Shown: one piece after another, positions 21,538-33,756 of the stretch
How the letters are laid out: every line of letters begins with the position of its first letter
How positions within the stretch are numbered: position 1 is the first letter of the stretch
Assembly (NCBI GenBank): GCA_050084515.1
Contig: CM114271.1
Span: 55,490,001 to 55,554,000 of the forward strand
Source of the DNA: Blasia pusilla
Lineage: Eukaryota > Marchantiophyta > Marchantiopsida > Blasiales
DNA: 64,000 bases
Direction: 5' to 3'
The notes under the pieces: generated by a model
Database searches by the model: none
The model's input: only the letters and a program-made list of their open reading frames with translations
What the model was told of the DNA's origin: nothing
Program-made: the position numbers and the translations under genes

Positions 21538-22199
21538 GTGTCGGTATTCCCTGCCTAGCTTTGGGATATGCTGAGCTTTGGTATACGCCTTTGATAGGTG
21601 AACTGATACTCCTCACAAGCTTGGGAGGATGGAGATATATTGGGCTCAAGGCCGCTGATTATATGTAGAGGTTTGGCAAACAATTGATTTAGGATCTGGG
21701 GAGAATGTTTAAGCTCCCAACCCGAGAGTCCAGACAGGGACTCGCTGTCCTATTTGTGCAGAGGGGCTGCCTCCAAGCGGCAGGGTGCCCAAAGAGAGTC
21801 CGCTTGTTACCCCAGAGATCATCACTACCTGCCAAGGTGAACAGTCCTGGCATTAAGCTGCAGAGGAGGGCTCGTGAATCCAACTTCAAAAGAAGGAGAG
21901 GTCTCCATTTCTCCAACTAAGTCCACTGGACACCTTACTTGTGGCACAACTGCCATAAGTCACATGGATTACAGGACACACTAATCCATACCTACCAACG
22001 AGGGGAACGACATTGCAAGCTCACTACAAGTTCCAACTTTAGCAATGGGCAACTCGATAGAGAGTATTGCTATATTGCTTGCACACAGTTCCCTCATTAT
22101 TAGCTACCCAGGAGCAGTGCTTTTGAACATGTCATCCCAACATACTAGGCCTATCAGGACTTGTAGTTTTGGGGTTTAAACCCAACCAGGCCAAGAGAC

Positions 22200-24228
22200 T
22201 GTACTCATTAAGTAGTGCCTGTCGTAGCCTTGCGACCATAGACCCCGAGCCCTGGTTGGACGGTGCTTGAGACTGGGATGGGTGTAGAGAGAGAAGCAAG
22301 TGAAGAAGGTACCATATGAGAGGAGGGAGACACTCTCATATAGTGTGAGTCTTGACCAAACAACGTGTTTGTGCGGAGCTTCAAGTGTCAACCAAGAAGC
22401 TCTTCACCACACCATCTACTTTACGATTGGGATCCCCAATAGACATTACTTACCGGTCACGGCGACTTTGGGCAATGAATCAAGGCTACGAATGTGTTGA
22501 ACAATTCTGGTGCTACCGCTTAGCAATATCAAGATATGCTCTTGCTCTGTGTGTTGTGAATTTTGCGCAGAGACCAAGTAATGACTAGAGGTTTCGTCCC
22601 CATCGTCACACAAGGGGCAAGAGTTTAGTTATGTTCCCATCCATCGCTTTCTTATGGTTCAAGGGGATTGCCCCGTCTGAACTTGAACTTGAGCCGGGTT
22701 CCCAAGCAAGGGTTCCCCGCAAATAGTTCTTGATTCGCCCTCTCGGGATATACCGTCAAAAAGAGAGGTCGACATTTTCATGGATTCCTCCGTCTTTGTT
22801 CTGCTGTGAGCGTTTGCCCACGCTTTGGTTATGGTATCCACGAATGCTTTCTCATCTTGCTCCCCTGATTCAGGCCCTACTGGGAGCTTGGATGCTTGCA
22901 CAATCTCTTGAACCTTTTTCGTCCAAGATTTGGCCTGTTTCTGAGTCTTCTTTGGGTCCAGTTTTCCCAATCACCTCTTTAGGATAGCAATGGGAGTCCA
23001 TTGTCTCCCGGCTGCCTCCGCCATTTCAACTTGGCGATGTCACGTCTATCCTCCAAGGGTTCCACACCTAGTTCGATCTCACACCAACGCTGGGGCTGTT
23101 CGTGACGAAGTTGACATCATACCCAAACGCCTTCACCGCATGACTTCAAGCCTATCCCTTTGTTTGGTGTTGGCATCCCCCTCGCTGCCCCGTATTCCAG
23201 CGAGGGACGAATGGTATGCAAAATGACACGCTTTGCCGATGTGATGTCCCGATCAGAGGAATCTGGATGGACCGTTCACCTTCTTGTGGCCTTTCTCAGT
23301 AGTCTTCTTAATGTGTGCATCCCACATGCAATCTTCCGAGAATTCTATGCCCAGATAGGTGTAGGTAGCCACACGGGGGATCTCTTGGTCACCCCAGTAC
23401 CACTGTTGGTCTTGGTCCTCCTCCTTGCCATTAAAAATCATCACACCGCACTTCAGTACATTTGCCTCCATGCCCCACATGTCACACCAGATTTTGGTCA
23501 GGGAGATCATCTCTTGGAGTTTCTCTCCTGTCTCCTCGAGGCCACCAAAGTCATCAGCAAACATCAAGGCAACAATAGAGTTGTTGCCCACCCGTATGCC
23601 TAGTCCACTATCCTCCATTTCTTCCAATAGGGAATTCACGAAAATGTTGAAGAGGGTGGGGGAGAGCAGGCATCCTTGAGCCACTCCTTGCTTGATGTCG
23701 AATGTCCCACTCTTTTGGCCATTCACCAGAACTCTACTCCTTGTGTTCTGGTACATCTTCTCCACCACCCTCCACATTTTCCCTCTTAGCCCCGCCTTCC
23801 ACAGGCTATAAGAAATCCCGTCACGCCATACAGTGTCATATGCCTTCTTCAGGTCCAAGAAGAAGCAATAGGTGGGTTTCCCCTCTTTTTTCCTACCCTG
23901 GATGATCTGACTGAAGGTGAAGATGTGGTCCACGCATCCTCGGGCTTGCCGGAAGCCAGCCTGGCCTTCCTTGATGACAGAATTCTCCTCCAGGTGCACA
24001 GAGATCCTATTGTTGAGTATACGGCAAAGGAGCTTCCCGACTACACTCAGCAATGTAATACCCTTGTAGTTTCCAGGGTCTTCTCGCTCACCCTTCTTGA
24101 AGAGGTTCACGATGACTCCCATCCGCCATCTCTGTGGGATGACTTCTGCCCGCCAGACCAGGTTGAAGAGACTCACTAGAGAACGAGCCATAGCAACATC
24201 GCCATACTTTAACAGCTCATTCACCAGG

Positions 24229-24231
<3 letters not shown>
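22200..24231 (-). pseudogene. 5'-truncated LINE with reverse transcriptase
   Basis: A non-LTR retrotransposon ORF2. The 24290-23253 frame has the RT core: RMGVIVNLFKKGEREDPGNY, RPISLL-type ITLLSVVGKLLCRILNNR, GQAGFRQARGCVDHI, FFLDLKKAYDTVWRDG, GVAQGCLLSPTLFNIF, and the catalytic FADD box. Downstream in other frames come WTKKVQEIVQASK and NSCPLCDDGDETSSHYLVS, matching the C-terminal zinc-binding region of LINE proteins. The endonuclease and first part of the RT are missing: the ORF starts at LVNELLKYGDVAMARS right beside a GA microsatellite. Several frame breaks occur after 23250. Confidence 0.85.

Positions 24232-24283
<52 letters not shown>
24232..24283. repeat. GA dinucleotide microsatellite
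   Basis: An uninterrupted run of about 26 GA units lies exactly at the 5' truncation point of the LINE. The Leu-Ser run predicted on the minus strand comes from this repeat and is not protein. Confidence 0.95.
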
Positions 24284-24285
<2 letters not shown>

Positions 24286-24460
24286 TGCACACCATGGAGA
24301 GCTTGTTGTGAGAGATTTGATTCATTTATTAGAGATATTTTGGTGCTTCTCGTCTCGTTGTGTGGATTCTATGAACTAGTATGGAATCGTGCGTGTTTGT
24401 GTGTATGTTCGGTGACATTGATGTATGTTGTGTAGCGATGTGTATGCGCACGACACAAAA
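24284..24460 (+). repeat. LTR-like fragment
   Basis: The end of this stretch (GATGTATGTTGTGT ... GCACGACA, 24418-24456) resembles the LTR fragment at 3110-3147. It is probably a diverged piece of a related gypsy LTR. Confidence 0.4.
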
Positions 24461-25117
24461 GTAGGAAGATAAAAAGATTAAAAAAAAATCTATAAGAAAT
24501 GTAACACCAAAACTATTTTACACCTTAATTTGCTTGCATTTGAGTTTATTTTCATCCACATATGTGTTTCGATAATTTGTGAGGTGCCAAGAGAGAAGTT
24601 AAACAATTGAAAGGAGATACTTAGGTCAAGATCATTATCTATTTATGTTCTTGTGCACTAATCTATATAGTCTATATTATTATGGGAGAGTGCCGTCTTG
24701 ATTTGCGAACACCTCTATGTGGCACAACAAAAAAATGTTTTCATTCTATGGACAGCTAGAAAAATAATTTTACAATGCGATTAATCCTTTCACCCCGTGC
24801 ATGGTGTGGGCTGCCAACTAGTGTATGCATAAGAATCTCTTATCACACCCTAGTCACAATGACCTCTTTCTTGTAGTGCACTAGATCGACATAATGTCCA
24901 TGCTAGATAGTCGAGGCCACAAAACCCATTACTTTAGCACGAAGGGTGCATAAAGTACATTGATCGAATCTCTCGATCCATAGGCGTGATGGATTAAGAA
25001 TCGTGCATGTACTTAAGAAATATGGTCTTTCACTTTTTCTCTCTCCAGCAGAAGATGTGTTTGCTGGGCTTTATTGAAGTGTACCGAAACTGAAAAGATC
25101 TATATAAAGGAGTTTAA

Positions 25118-25444
25118 TGGATAAATCAGAACCGAGCGGCCCCGAAGGCTCGTACGGATGTTTATAAGCCTTATGGCGAGAATCTGTATGTTTATGACTC
25201 TAAGACATGCTTTGGTTCAATCCTTGACCGCTGGAGACTGACGAAGACTACTTCCGGTCCCAATCTCTTTGTAAGAATAAGGGATTATCCGCGAGCTTGG
25301 TCGCTTAGTTCATGGCAAAAAGCTTTCTGGGTATACAAAACACCAAGTTCTGTAGACGTGGAATTTCCTCTGACGCCCCTGATTCAAAACCGTAACGGGA
25401 TTTTATTCAAAAGATGTTATTATGGAACTTCGAAAAGATTTTAG
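25118..25444 (+). other. Coding-like frame of 108 codons, unknown
   Basis: Open between a TAA at 25115 and a TAG at 25442. It has no ATG, but its composition is like a real protein: DVYKPYGENLYVYDSKTCFG, SILDRWRLTKTTSGPNLFVR, RAWSLSSWQKAFWVYKTP, VDVEFPLTPLIQNRNGILF. A TATATAAAGG box lies just upstream (25101-25110). It could be an exon of an uncharacterised gene or an old insertion of unknown origin. Confidence 0.3.
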
Positions 25445-25937
25445 CTTTCCAATTCTGCAGAAATAGCTAAAACTGAATGCAAAAAGTACGGTGAAACATC
25501 TTTACATGTTTTTTGCGATCAAATTGATTATGCGAAAACACAAGCATCAATTTCCCTTTTCTAACGGGATTTTATTCAAAAGATGTTATTCTGGAACTTG
25601 CTTACACGAAATATACTATTAGTGGTAACTTCGCTTTCTGGTTAGGAAGTGTATCGGTCTTATTGCGCGATACTCTGTCTCCGTAAGCTTTGATGTTCCA
25701 AAGGCCTTTTCTCTCGAGGTTATTCCATCCCGCCTCCCCCCTAACTAAGATTTTGGGGCGTATGGTTGTTTGTCATCAATAATTTTCCACACTTCTGTTG
25801 CTGCCTCCGAGGTGACTGGCAGATGAATGATATGACTCCACAAATCAGGAGTGGATTAAAAAATATTTTCGCCCTTCCCAACCCTTAAGCCGACATGATA
25901 AGTCGTAATCGTCCAAGCTCCAAACGTACAAGCCAGA

Positions 25938-25973
25938 CCCGGTAGTGCTAATCTTCGGATTAGCACTACCGGG
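25938..25973. other. Perfect 16-bp stem hairpin 3' of the GH63 gene
   Basis: CCCGGTAGTGCTAATC and its exact complement are separated by TTCG (CGAA on the minus strand). It lies about 62 bases past the GH63 stop on the coding strand, so it would fold in the 3' UTR or mark a small insertion. Confidence 0.8.
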
Positions 25974-26034
25974 ATCTGCCACCAATGCGTTCCTTGCCGT
26001 TTACCTTTGTCCCAATGGGACGTGCAAATCCCCT

Positions 26035-29000
26035 CTACGGAGGTGATTGTATTTCCTGCTCGCAGTGTCTCCAGGGTCCACTCATGCTGTGACCAATTGC
26101 AATGGCTCTCGGTCTATCGAGCCATGCAAGGCACATGGCTGCTGTCCAAGAACAGAGCTCGCCACCAGCACCCTCACCTGTCCTGGGATCAAAGTATTCC
26201 CTAAGGCCGGTATTGCCAGTCAGTGTTCGGGAGTCGTCACATATGCGCTGTGCTAGATCGTCATACCTGTGAAAGAGAGGAGAATTATGACAAATTTCTG
26301 CTTCACTTCAATTTTCTCTTCCTAGTCTTTTGTGCCCGTGTGATCTTTTATCACCCCCTTCACACAAACCAGGAGAGTACAAGAACTAGCGCGAGTTCCT
26401 ACGTACCCATAAATTCGTAGACCGTTGGAGATCATCCAATTGATGAGGATCCAAACCGGTCCTCGCCAATATCGCAGAGGTTCAAACCGAGGATCACTAG
26501 GATCTGTGCTTGGTACTCCAAAGTTGACCTTATTTAACCATTGCTCCAGATTCGCCACAAGCCTAGCTGCCTGCTCTTTCGATGCAACGCCTGAAGAGTA
26601 AACCCATTCACCATTAAGCATTGTAAAGCAAAACATCTGGTTCACATTGTATTAGTGCCTCGATTTAAAAGTTGCAGTTCTGTGATCAAACAGAAGAAGG
26701 CATTGTCAAACTATTGGTTGATCATTACCCTCGAGGGCTTTCTACATCCTTAGTGGGTTCTTGCTTAGCAGATCAAACTTAGCCTTCTACGAGATTAACT
26801 TCTCGTTTAGCAAATTGTATAAGCGAGATGCAAACCTGCAAAAAGTGGGAGAAATGCAGCCGATGTTTGAGCATCTACAAGCTTCCCAGTAAGCTGGTCT
26901 TGACATTTGAAGAGGCCTGTTTCCTCATCCCACAAATGCTTAAAACCCTCTGAGCCTTTTTCAAGCCAACCATCGACTTCTTTGACGACTTCAACTTCTC
27001 CCAGCTTTACAGCCAGCCATCTCAGATCTCGATTGGCCCGGAAAAAGATGCAGTTGGTGCAGAGATCAGTCATTCGGAAGGGAGAGACCCAATAAAGCTT
27101 ATCCAAGTCATAATTATTCTCTCTTTTGAACCTGCACAATTCAATGTACAGAACATAGAGTCAGCGTCCTGTAACTTCGTATATTTCTTAGATAGTCTCC
27201 GGTAGATGAACATGTACACACTGAACTAAGGCAGCTAAATGTACAATGCACAACCTTATCAACGCTGAATGCCCTGAGATACCCAGTCAAATTGTACGTT
27301 GTTAGCACTCGAATGAATAGATAGGCTCAACATCGATCAGATAGGAATCAACTTTGAGCTGTGATACATTGTACTACAGAGATCAACTTTGTCCCATGGT
27401 TTACAAGTAATTCGATTGTGCATTAGTGAGAGTGAGTGCAAAATAGGCTATTTTATGGTTTTTTTCCGAGGGCTTGAGGATGTGTGAATCTCTCCCAACC
27501 CAATGTTGAATGTTGGGATGGATACCTATACAAAAGCATGAGGTAATGGTCGTATGTATCCTTAGTTGGGCGCATCGAGGCATTAAAGTGGTTCAAGTCC
27601 GGCCGAATATAGGGAGGGATGTCGTCAAGAGGAAATTCCATCGCTGCATCCCATGCTGGACTATTATCCATCCCAGATTCCCATGGATGCAGAATAGCCA
27701 CCACTCCTTTGTTCTCGGGATCTCTGGCCTGAGGAGAAAAACCACAATTTTAGAGTTTTGTTCATTGCGAATGTCCGTTTTGGAACACTATAATGGAAAC
27801 CAAAGTTTACTCATCTAGACAGTCTCTCAACCATGATATAGAAGATCTTAGACCAACTCAAACTTCAGAGAACAGACCAAACAGTAGGAAAATAGCGATG
27901 GGTGCATACTACTTGATAGACGGAATTATATACGACTGACTAATCGTGCATGGTTTATCCAGAAAGTCACCATAACTCTCGTTCATTTCAATATCTCAGG
28001 CCCACGACACCTTGGAAGAATGTAACCTAGAAAAATTTTCGAGCAGCCGAAACAAAATAGGAACAAACTGCTCCTGTCTCAAACCCCTCTGACTAAAATT
28101 CGCAATTGTTGAAAGGATATCAAACATGAATTTGAAAGGTAGTAGCTAGTCTTCATCAGCTTCTATCTCTTTCAGAAACATTGACTGCTTGTGTTGAGAT
28201 CTTCGACTCCGTCTGTTTTCTTCCTCGTCTAATGTGAATTTATGTGTTGCTGAGGCAGTCTTTTTCCTTCTCTGCTACATACGTGAAAAATAATTACGTA
28301 CCTTGTACCACCAGCGATGCCAAGCAAGTATCTTAGGAAAAAATTCTGCTATCTTCTCTTCAGCGAGTTCCTCATGCTCCGTATGCTCAAACAAGAAGCG
28401 TGCAGACACCGCAGCTAATGGGGGCTGTGTGATGCCAGTACTTCTGCTAGGCGACTCTGGTGTCCCCCAAATGTCGGGGCCTGGAAAATAGGAAGTTATG
28501 GGTTTGTGAAAGATGATGGACGGCACCATGCCATCTTCCCATTGACCACAGAAGAGTTTCTCAAATTCTTCCCATGCCCTTGCCTCATCAAATACAGCCC
28601 ATCCAGCCGCCACAGTCGCCGAGTCCCAGTTCCACTGCATTTCTCGACAAGCCTTGATTAAGATCAGGAGATGCTTAGAGGAACCCCTCTCAATCAGTCT
28701 TATACAAAGAGGGGGTTCCCCGTTTACAGGGCGTACCCTGACTCTTTGAATCCCACTCCTTGTACTTTCGATGGATTCTCCATCTCCTTTTATTAAGGTC
28801 TTTTCTTTCTTTTTACAGAACGAAATCGTGAGAGGTAAAAATAAACAACATGAAGGCAGAAGAGAAGTAGAGGAGGTAGTTGGTGGTATGCATAACATGC
28901 CTGGAATGGATAAAGCCCTTTGGCGGGAATCGTGTAGCCCCCGTAATCGTTTCGACGCAGACATTCAATAGACTGTTCAACGATGTTTAGCCTCACGCTC

Positions 29001-29062
29001 TCTTCTATTTCTTGAGGTTCCCTGTCGAGCACAGATATGTAGGGTGTTATCATGTAAGTCAT
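26035..29062 (-). CDS. GH63 mannosylglycerate hydrolase-like enzyme, six exons
   Basis: Predicted to hydrolyse mannosylglycerate or glucosylglycerate (compatible solutes), as known for GH63 enzymes of Thermus and Selaginella. Exons joined in frame: 29062-28901, 28634-28302, 27728-27526, 27131-26836, 26590-26407, 26266-26035 (1410 nt, 469 residues, near the family length). Introns are GT-AG except the first, which starts GCATGT. Residues: NDYGGYTIPAKGLYPFQ joined to WNWDSATVAAGW across that intron; QWEDGMVPSIIFH; FPGPDIWG; GITQPPLAA; HPWESGMDNSPAWD with likely general acid D186; RFEPLRYWRGPVWILINW; REYFDPRTGEGAGG with likely base E424; CSWTAAM. No stop or frameshift occurs in any exon, unlike the surrounding mobile DNA. 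No signal peptide is evident. The ATG choice is uncertain: the first exon may instead begin at 29021 after an AG, with an upstream start exon. Confidence 0.88.
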
Positions 29063-30400
29063 AGTTTCCTTCCAGATTGTTTCTCTTCTATGGACTTGCA
29101 ATTTGGAACTGAATTTTTACTGTACACAAGAATCAAAGCGTACCATAAGTAGCGGTGTATGAAAGCCCCACCTGAAAACAGTTCTGGTCAACTGGAGATC
29201 TAATGCTTAGTACGACTGCTAATAAAGGACGGTTGGTGTTTGGCGGACGGGATTTCTGAAGGTTAGCATTCAAGATCTATAACTTCGTTGAACGATATTA
29301 TCCACATCAATATATTTCATGGTCTAGCCTTGAGAGATCTCAGATAATCCCGTGGTGTCAATAATACTTGTCCTATTGGACATGTAACTTAACCCTGCGA
29401 GAGCTTTCATATCCAATATCTGATTTCTAGGCTTGCCACTTGCAACGGATACATAGATATCAATGGGCTACGCACATGTTTTGGGAGTTAACGCTTCTCT
29501 GGATCGACAACATAGATGCATACCAGATCATTACAGCCTCTATTTGACGTCTTCAGAGAACAAAGGTATTTGCTTAACAAGGCCTCAAAGGATATAATTC
29601 CTTGCTAGGGCTTGAGCAAAAACAACACGGGGCAGATATTTGCCGGTGTTATTTTTTCCCATGGGCCTAATCAAGCAAATACATTTCAGAGAACATCTCA
29701 CCTGACAAAACTTAGTCTACCTAGTAGAAATTGCAAATAATTACCTCGCAGCTACTACTTTCAGCACTCCTGAACAGAATAGTTGAACCCAATGAGCAAC
29801 GTATGCTGAACATTACAAGTGACTGCTGTAACAGTTTGCAGTTCTTTAAGTCTACATAGAGCGTTGTCGAATATTCAGTATAGACGCATTGATCAATAAA
29901 CTCTTCGCCAATTTCCGGACTAGCAATTTTCGAGCACAACATTCTCATCTCCTTGTATCCAAACCCTGACTACTTGTGATGGAGAGCTCCGTATAATGCA
30001 AAATTCTAGCAACATCTCAATATGTGTACCGACCAACATTAAAGACAACGATGTGGTAAAAGCTATGGTCGACTAACCGATTAAGCTCTTACTAGAGTGT
30101 TGTGGTCGTAATCACCGTAGCAGCAGCTCACTATAATTTTTTCAGCGAACACAGAAAGATGACAGACCTCATTGAGAATAGTCGGCGCAAGCTCTTGGCC
30201 CTCCAGTATGCGCGATCCTTCGGCGTCGTTGACAAATTCTCAACAGAACGCGGTTTTGGTATTCTAACATGTGGAGGAGTGGGATAGGTACTTTCTGAAA
30301 GCATTTGGGGCGTTAAGCTCGACGTAGTGGTAGTGGGAGCACAGAGGTCGCGCAGATCTCCAATAGAAGAAGTATTACCTCCCGTCATTTCAAGTGAGTT
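29063..30400 (-). other. Upstream region of the GH63 gene, possible 5' exons
   Basis: Mostly AT-rich non-coding sequence. On the minus strand near 30240-30140 a frame reads EFVNDAEGSRILEGQELAPT (after a GAG acceptor-like site) and another frame from 30388 is open for 85 codons. Neither matches a family I recognise or links clearly to the GH63 protein. One may be a leader exon. Confidence 0.25.
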
Positions 30401-30409
30401 AAATTAGAA

Positions 30410-30850
30410 CGAACTGAGTCAAGCACCAACCGGCAGCTTCCTGCCGGCAACGATACGAAATTTGAGGCCAGGATGAATTTGCACAATATCAGATCCGTCT
30501 CCAAATTCTCTTGAGCATTCCAAGCCTCCACAGACTGTATGACCGTATCCACGACTTTGAAGATCTTACTTAGGACGAGTAGTAATGAATTTCTTCTCCG
30601 TCCGCATGAACGAACTGTGTCAATCTCCAACTGAACGAACTGTGTCAATCTCCAACCGGCAGCTTCCTGCCGTCAACGATGCTAAATTTGAGGCCAGGAT
30701 AAATTTGCACAAAATATCAGATCCGTCTCCAAATTCTCTCCAGGATTCCAAGCCTTCACAGACTGTATGACCGCATCCACGACTTTGAAGATCTTAACTA
30801 AGACGAGCACTAATGAGTTTCTTCTCCGTCCGCATGTATGTCCGTATCTC
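30410..30850. repeat. Imperfect tandem duplication, about 210-230 bp units
   Basis: The block CCGGCAGCTTCCTGCCG ... GACTTTGAAGATCTTA ... TTTCTTCTCCGTCCGCATG occurs at 30430-30610 and again at 30656-30836, with a short GAACGAACTGTGTCAATCTC repeat between. Substitutions and small indels separate the units. No clear coding function. Confidence 0.8.
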
Positions 30851-33756
30851 GACGCATTAACCGAACAGATGTGATAGCAACTGTTTATAGTACGGTGGAT
30901 CTCTATGAAGTGGTATTTTAGGCCATATCAAAGACAGTTCGAGAAGGTCAATCACATTGTAGAAAAGTTGATCAAATTGACATCCACCGATCGAGTAAAG
31001 AGAGAGATCTCTAATTCTTCTTGATCCTCTGCTTTGTTGTCATTCCCTCCTGCAGCAAGCACCGTCAAACGAATGATCAACTAGAGGTTTAGAGTTTCGG
31101 TATGGAACGATAAATCCTAGTGCTTGCGGAGGCTCCCATCCCTTGATCATGAATTGCCGGACAACGTGCAAAATGAATGAAAACGAGTTGATGTAAGTCA
31201 AATAAGATGAGTATTTCTCACTTGTTCGAATCTATCGTGCCTCTCTGTTCTTCGAAGGCGGGGACTACTGATATGAGGATATGTCATTCGCAGGTTGGGC
31301 ATCGTATTCATTGGTACCCTTCAGCAGAGCTCAAATCTGTTTCCAATGAATTTAGCAGGAAATTTTGGAGAAAAGGAAATCACTAGTATGTGAGTAAAGA
31401 ACTATCACCAGAATTCCAAGAGAAGCGCAGATCATGCGCCTCCAAGAGAGAAGTTTGGGCACAGCGCCCATTGGCCCCACATAGGGTCATCTTGAAGATG
31501 GGATATAGAGTTCTGACGCAACACCTGATTCCGGTCAGGAACAGATATTATTACTACACGAATATTTCAGTAAAAAGAGCTTTCCGGGATAAGCAGGCGT
31601 TTCATTAGAGGCAAGTGATGAATGCGATGAGACACTAAATGTGACCGAGAAGAAGACGGAAACACCCACCTAGCAACCGGACGGAACGCCACAACAGAAC
31701 CAATCGTGATTGGCCCCGCTGCCAAAGTTGTAACGTGTAATCATGACAGTAATTGGGAAGTGGACCTTCGAGACGTGACTCCTCGTGGGCTCCGGCTACA
31801 AATACGGATTATTTCTCTTAGTTGGGGTCAACTTCTTCAAGGAGGGCAATCATAGAGATATTCCAAGGTGAAAACATAACAGATCATAATCCGTCGTCGC
31901 CTCACCCAATTATATGTCGGAAAAACGAGACACCTTTAGATCGAACCGTTTTGATTCAGGTTTAATAAAAAAATTAATTAGTGCAAGCTCGTGCCATGCA
32001 AGGTTTAAATTATCTTGTAAAATGTTAATTAAATTTTAATTTCTAAATTAATTTCCAGAAATCCCATTGGTTCAAATGTGCCAAATGAGGAATTTGAAAA
32101 ATGAAAAGGAACTCTCCAATAATAATATAAATACAAGCATGAAATAAAAGGTGTAGTAATGACATTGATGTAAATTTGTTGACCCACTAAATCGAGGAAT
32201 GCCCAAGTCATGGGAAAACATCTTCAAACCTAATTTCATCAATGACAAAAATAATAGTAACTAAGAAAAATGTTGTGATGAATATGCACATATTCACATG
32301 GACGTCCACGAAATTAACATCATTGATTTTCCATCATGATAGAGTCCAACCTCTATTCTTCCTCACTTCCTATGCAAAGAGTTCTCGACCTTAAGACTAG
32401 GTTTGGATAGTAGACACCTCAACTAGTCAAGCGTATGAGAGTTGGACTCATTTGAGACACCAAGTAGTAGTTGGAATCCAGTCTCTTGAGGTGCGTATGG
32501 TCTCCTTAGGAAGACTTGAATAGTAAACCTTCACCATTCTTCCAATATTGTTCATGGCCTAACACAAAATGTGGCTAACTCTTAATTAAGTTAATACGGA
32601 GAGAGAGGGTCCCTCTCTGTAGGTATATCACAAATAGCTAAGTTTATGGCACTCATACTAGTGAGAGTCTAGGAAGCGAGTCATGATCTCAAGTCCAAAG
32701 ATTATATGTCTCCGCCCATTGTTGGCCAATAATAACCCTATAAATAGAATTTTTTTTAATCCCAACTTAGGTGTCCTCTTCATAATTCCGTATGTGCCAC
32801 CTCTTCAACCTTTGGAGGTTGTAAGCAACGACGTAGCACATCATCCTTGCCATTTTTGTATTAGATCCCATTAATGATCGTATATGCCATTGATGTATGT
32901 ACTAGATGGCATTCTGTAGCTCTATTCTAATTTAATGGAAGTGTATGAGAATTCAACAATGGTTTTGTACCATTCTACTTCTATCCATGTCGAGAATACT
33001 TCATCGATTATTGAATCATCCAAATTTAGTCTTAGAGGACTTGGAATTTGATATAACTTGTCTACATTTCCATAGGCAAGCCCAAGTTTATAAATGATTC
33101 ATGGATCAAACTCTTGTAGCAACATAATCCATTGCGCAATTTTAGCATTGGTTTGAGAAACAAATTTCAGTAAGAAATCCCGAATAGTAGTGTGATCCGC
33201 AATAATCTTCCATTTTGAGGCTAAGAAATAATGCCATAATATCTTGAGGGAAAAACAACGCCCAAGGCTCCTTGCTTAGTAGTTCATGTTGTGAGCCTTT
33301 GAACCAACAACCCTTTGTGTCCCCATCTCAAGTGGAGCAAGTTTTCTTTGGAGATGCTAATGAGGGTAGTGGATGGAATGTAATTTTGAGGAAAGAGGCT
33401 AGTTCTCGTTGGATCATTTCTGATATCTCTGATGGTGGAAACTTGGATGATGGACATTCCATTGGTCTGAATCACCTTTGTTGGATTCTCAACATCCACT
33501 TCTCTGAGCACCATTAATCTGATCGGCCCCCTTGTATGAGGAGAAGCCTAGATTGATGGTTCTGACTTAGACGTCGAAGGAGTCATAGTAATATGACGTA
33601 GGTGGTTTCAGGAGTAACGTTACTAGGATTATCTAACCCTATATTGCATCAGGGTGCGGGGTAGCTTGATGCAAATTTTTTTCTATTAATAGAAATGAAG
33701 AAAATTAGGTAAAAACCCTAGTTTCCCAAGTAGTAAAATAGTCGAGAGGCGTAGCA
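30851..33756. other. AT-rich intergenic stretch, one weak ORF
   Basis: No RNA gene or strong protein family was seen. A frame at 33272-33517 on the plus strand reads QVEQVFFGDANEGSGWNVIL. This vaguely resembles the C-terminal 'Q-V-F-Y...W-x-V-V' region of plant transposon-encoded proteins; it is only a weak hint. Confidence 0.35.

Larger units (their letters stand above)
24461..26034. other. AT-rich spacer downstream of the GH63 gene
   Basis: No gene family recognised. It contains a 108-codon frame without ATG (25118-25444), a 35-bp word repeated at about 25391 and 25561 (AACGGGATTTTATTCAAAAG), and a perfect hairpin at 25938-25973. Each is described separately. Confidence 0.5.

Noticed and set aside
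24231-24290. Leu-Ser repeat at the start of the LINE frame
   Set aside because: It is the translation of a GA microsatellite, not part of the reverse transcriptase.
25938-25973. Rolling-circle origin stem-loop of a small DNA replicon
   Set aside because: The loop is TTCG, not the expected nonanucleotide, and no Rep gene is nearby.
27585-27600. tRNA B-box-like word GGTTCAAGTCC
   Set aside because: It lies inside a GH63 coding exon on the other strand, and no cloverleaf can be drawn around it.
33272-33517. Transposon-encoded protein fragment
   Set aside because: The resemblance is too short to name a family. It is kept only as a note in the intergenic entry.
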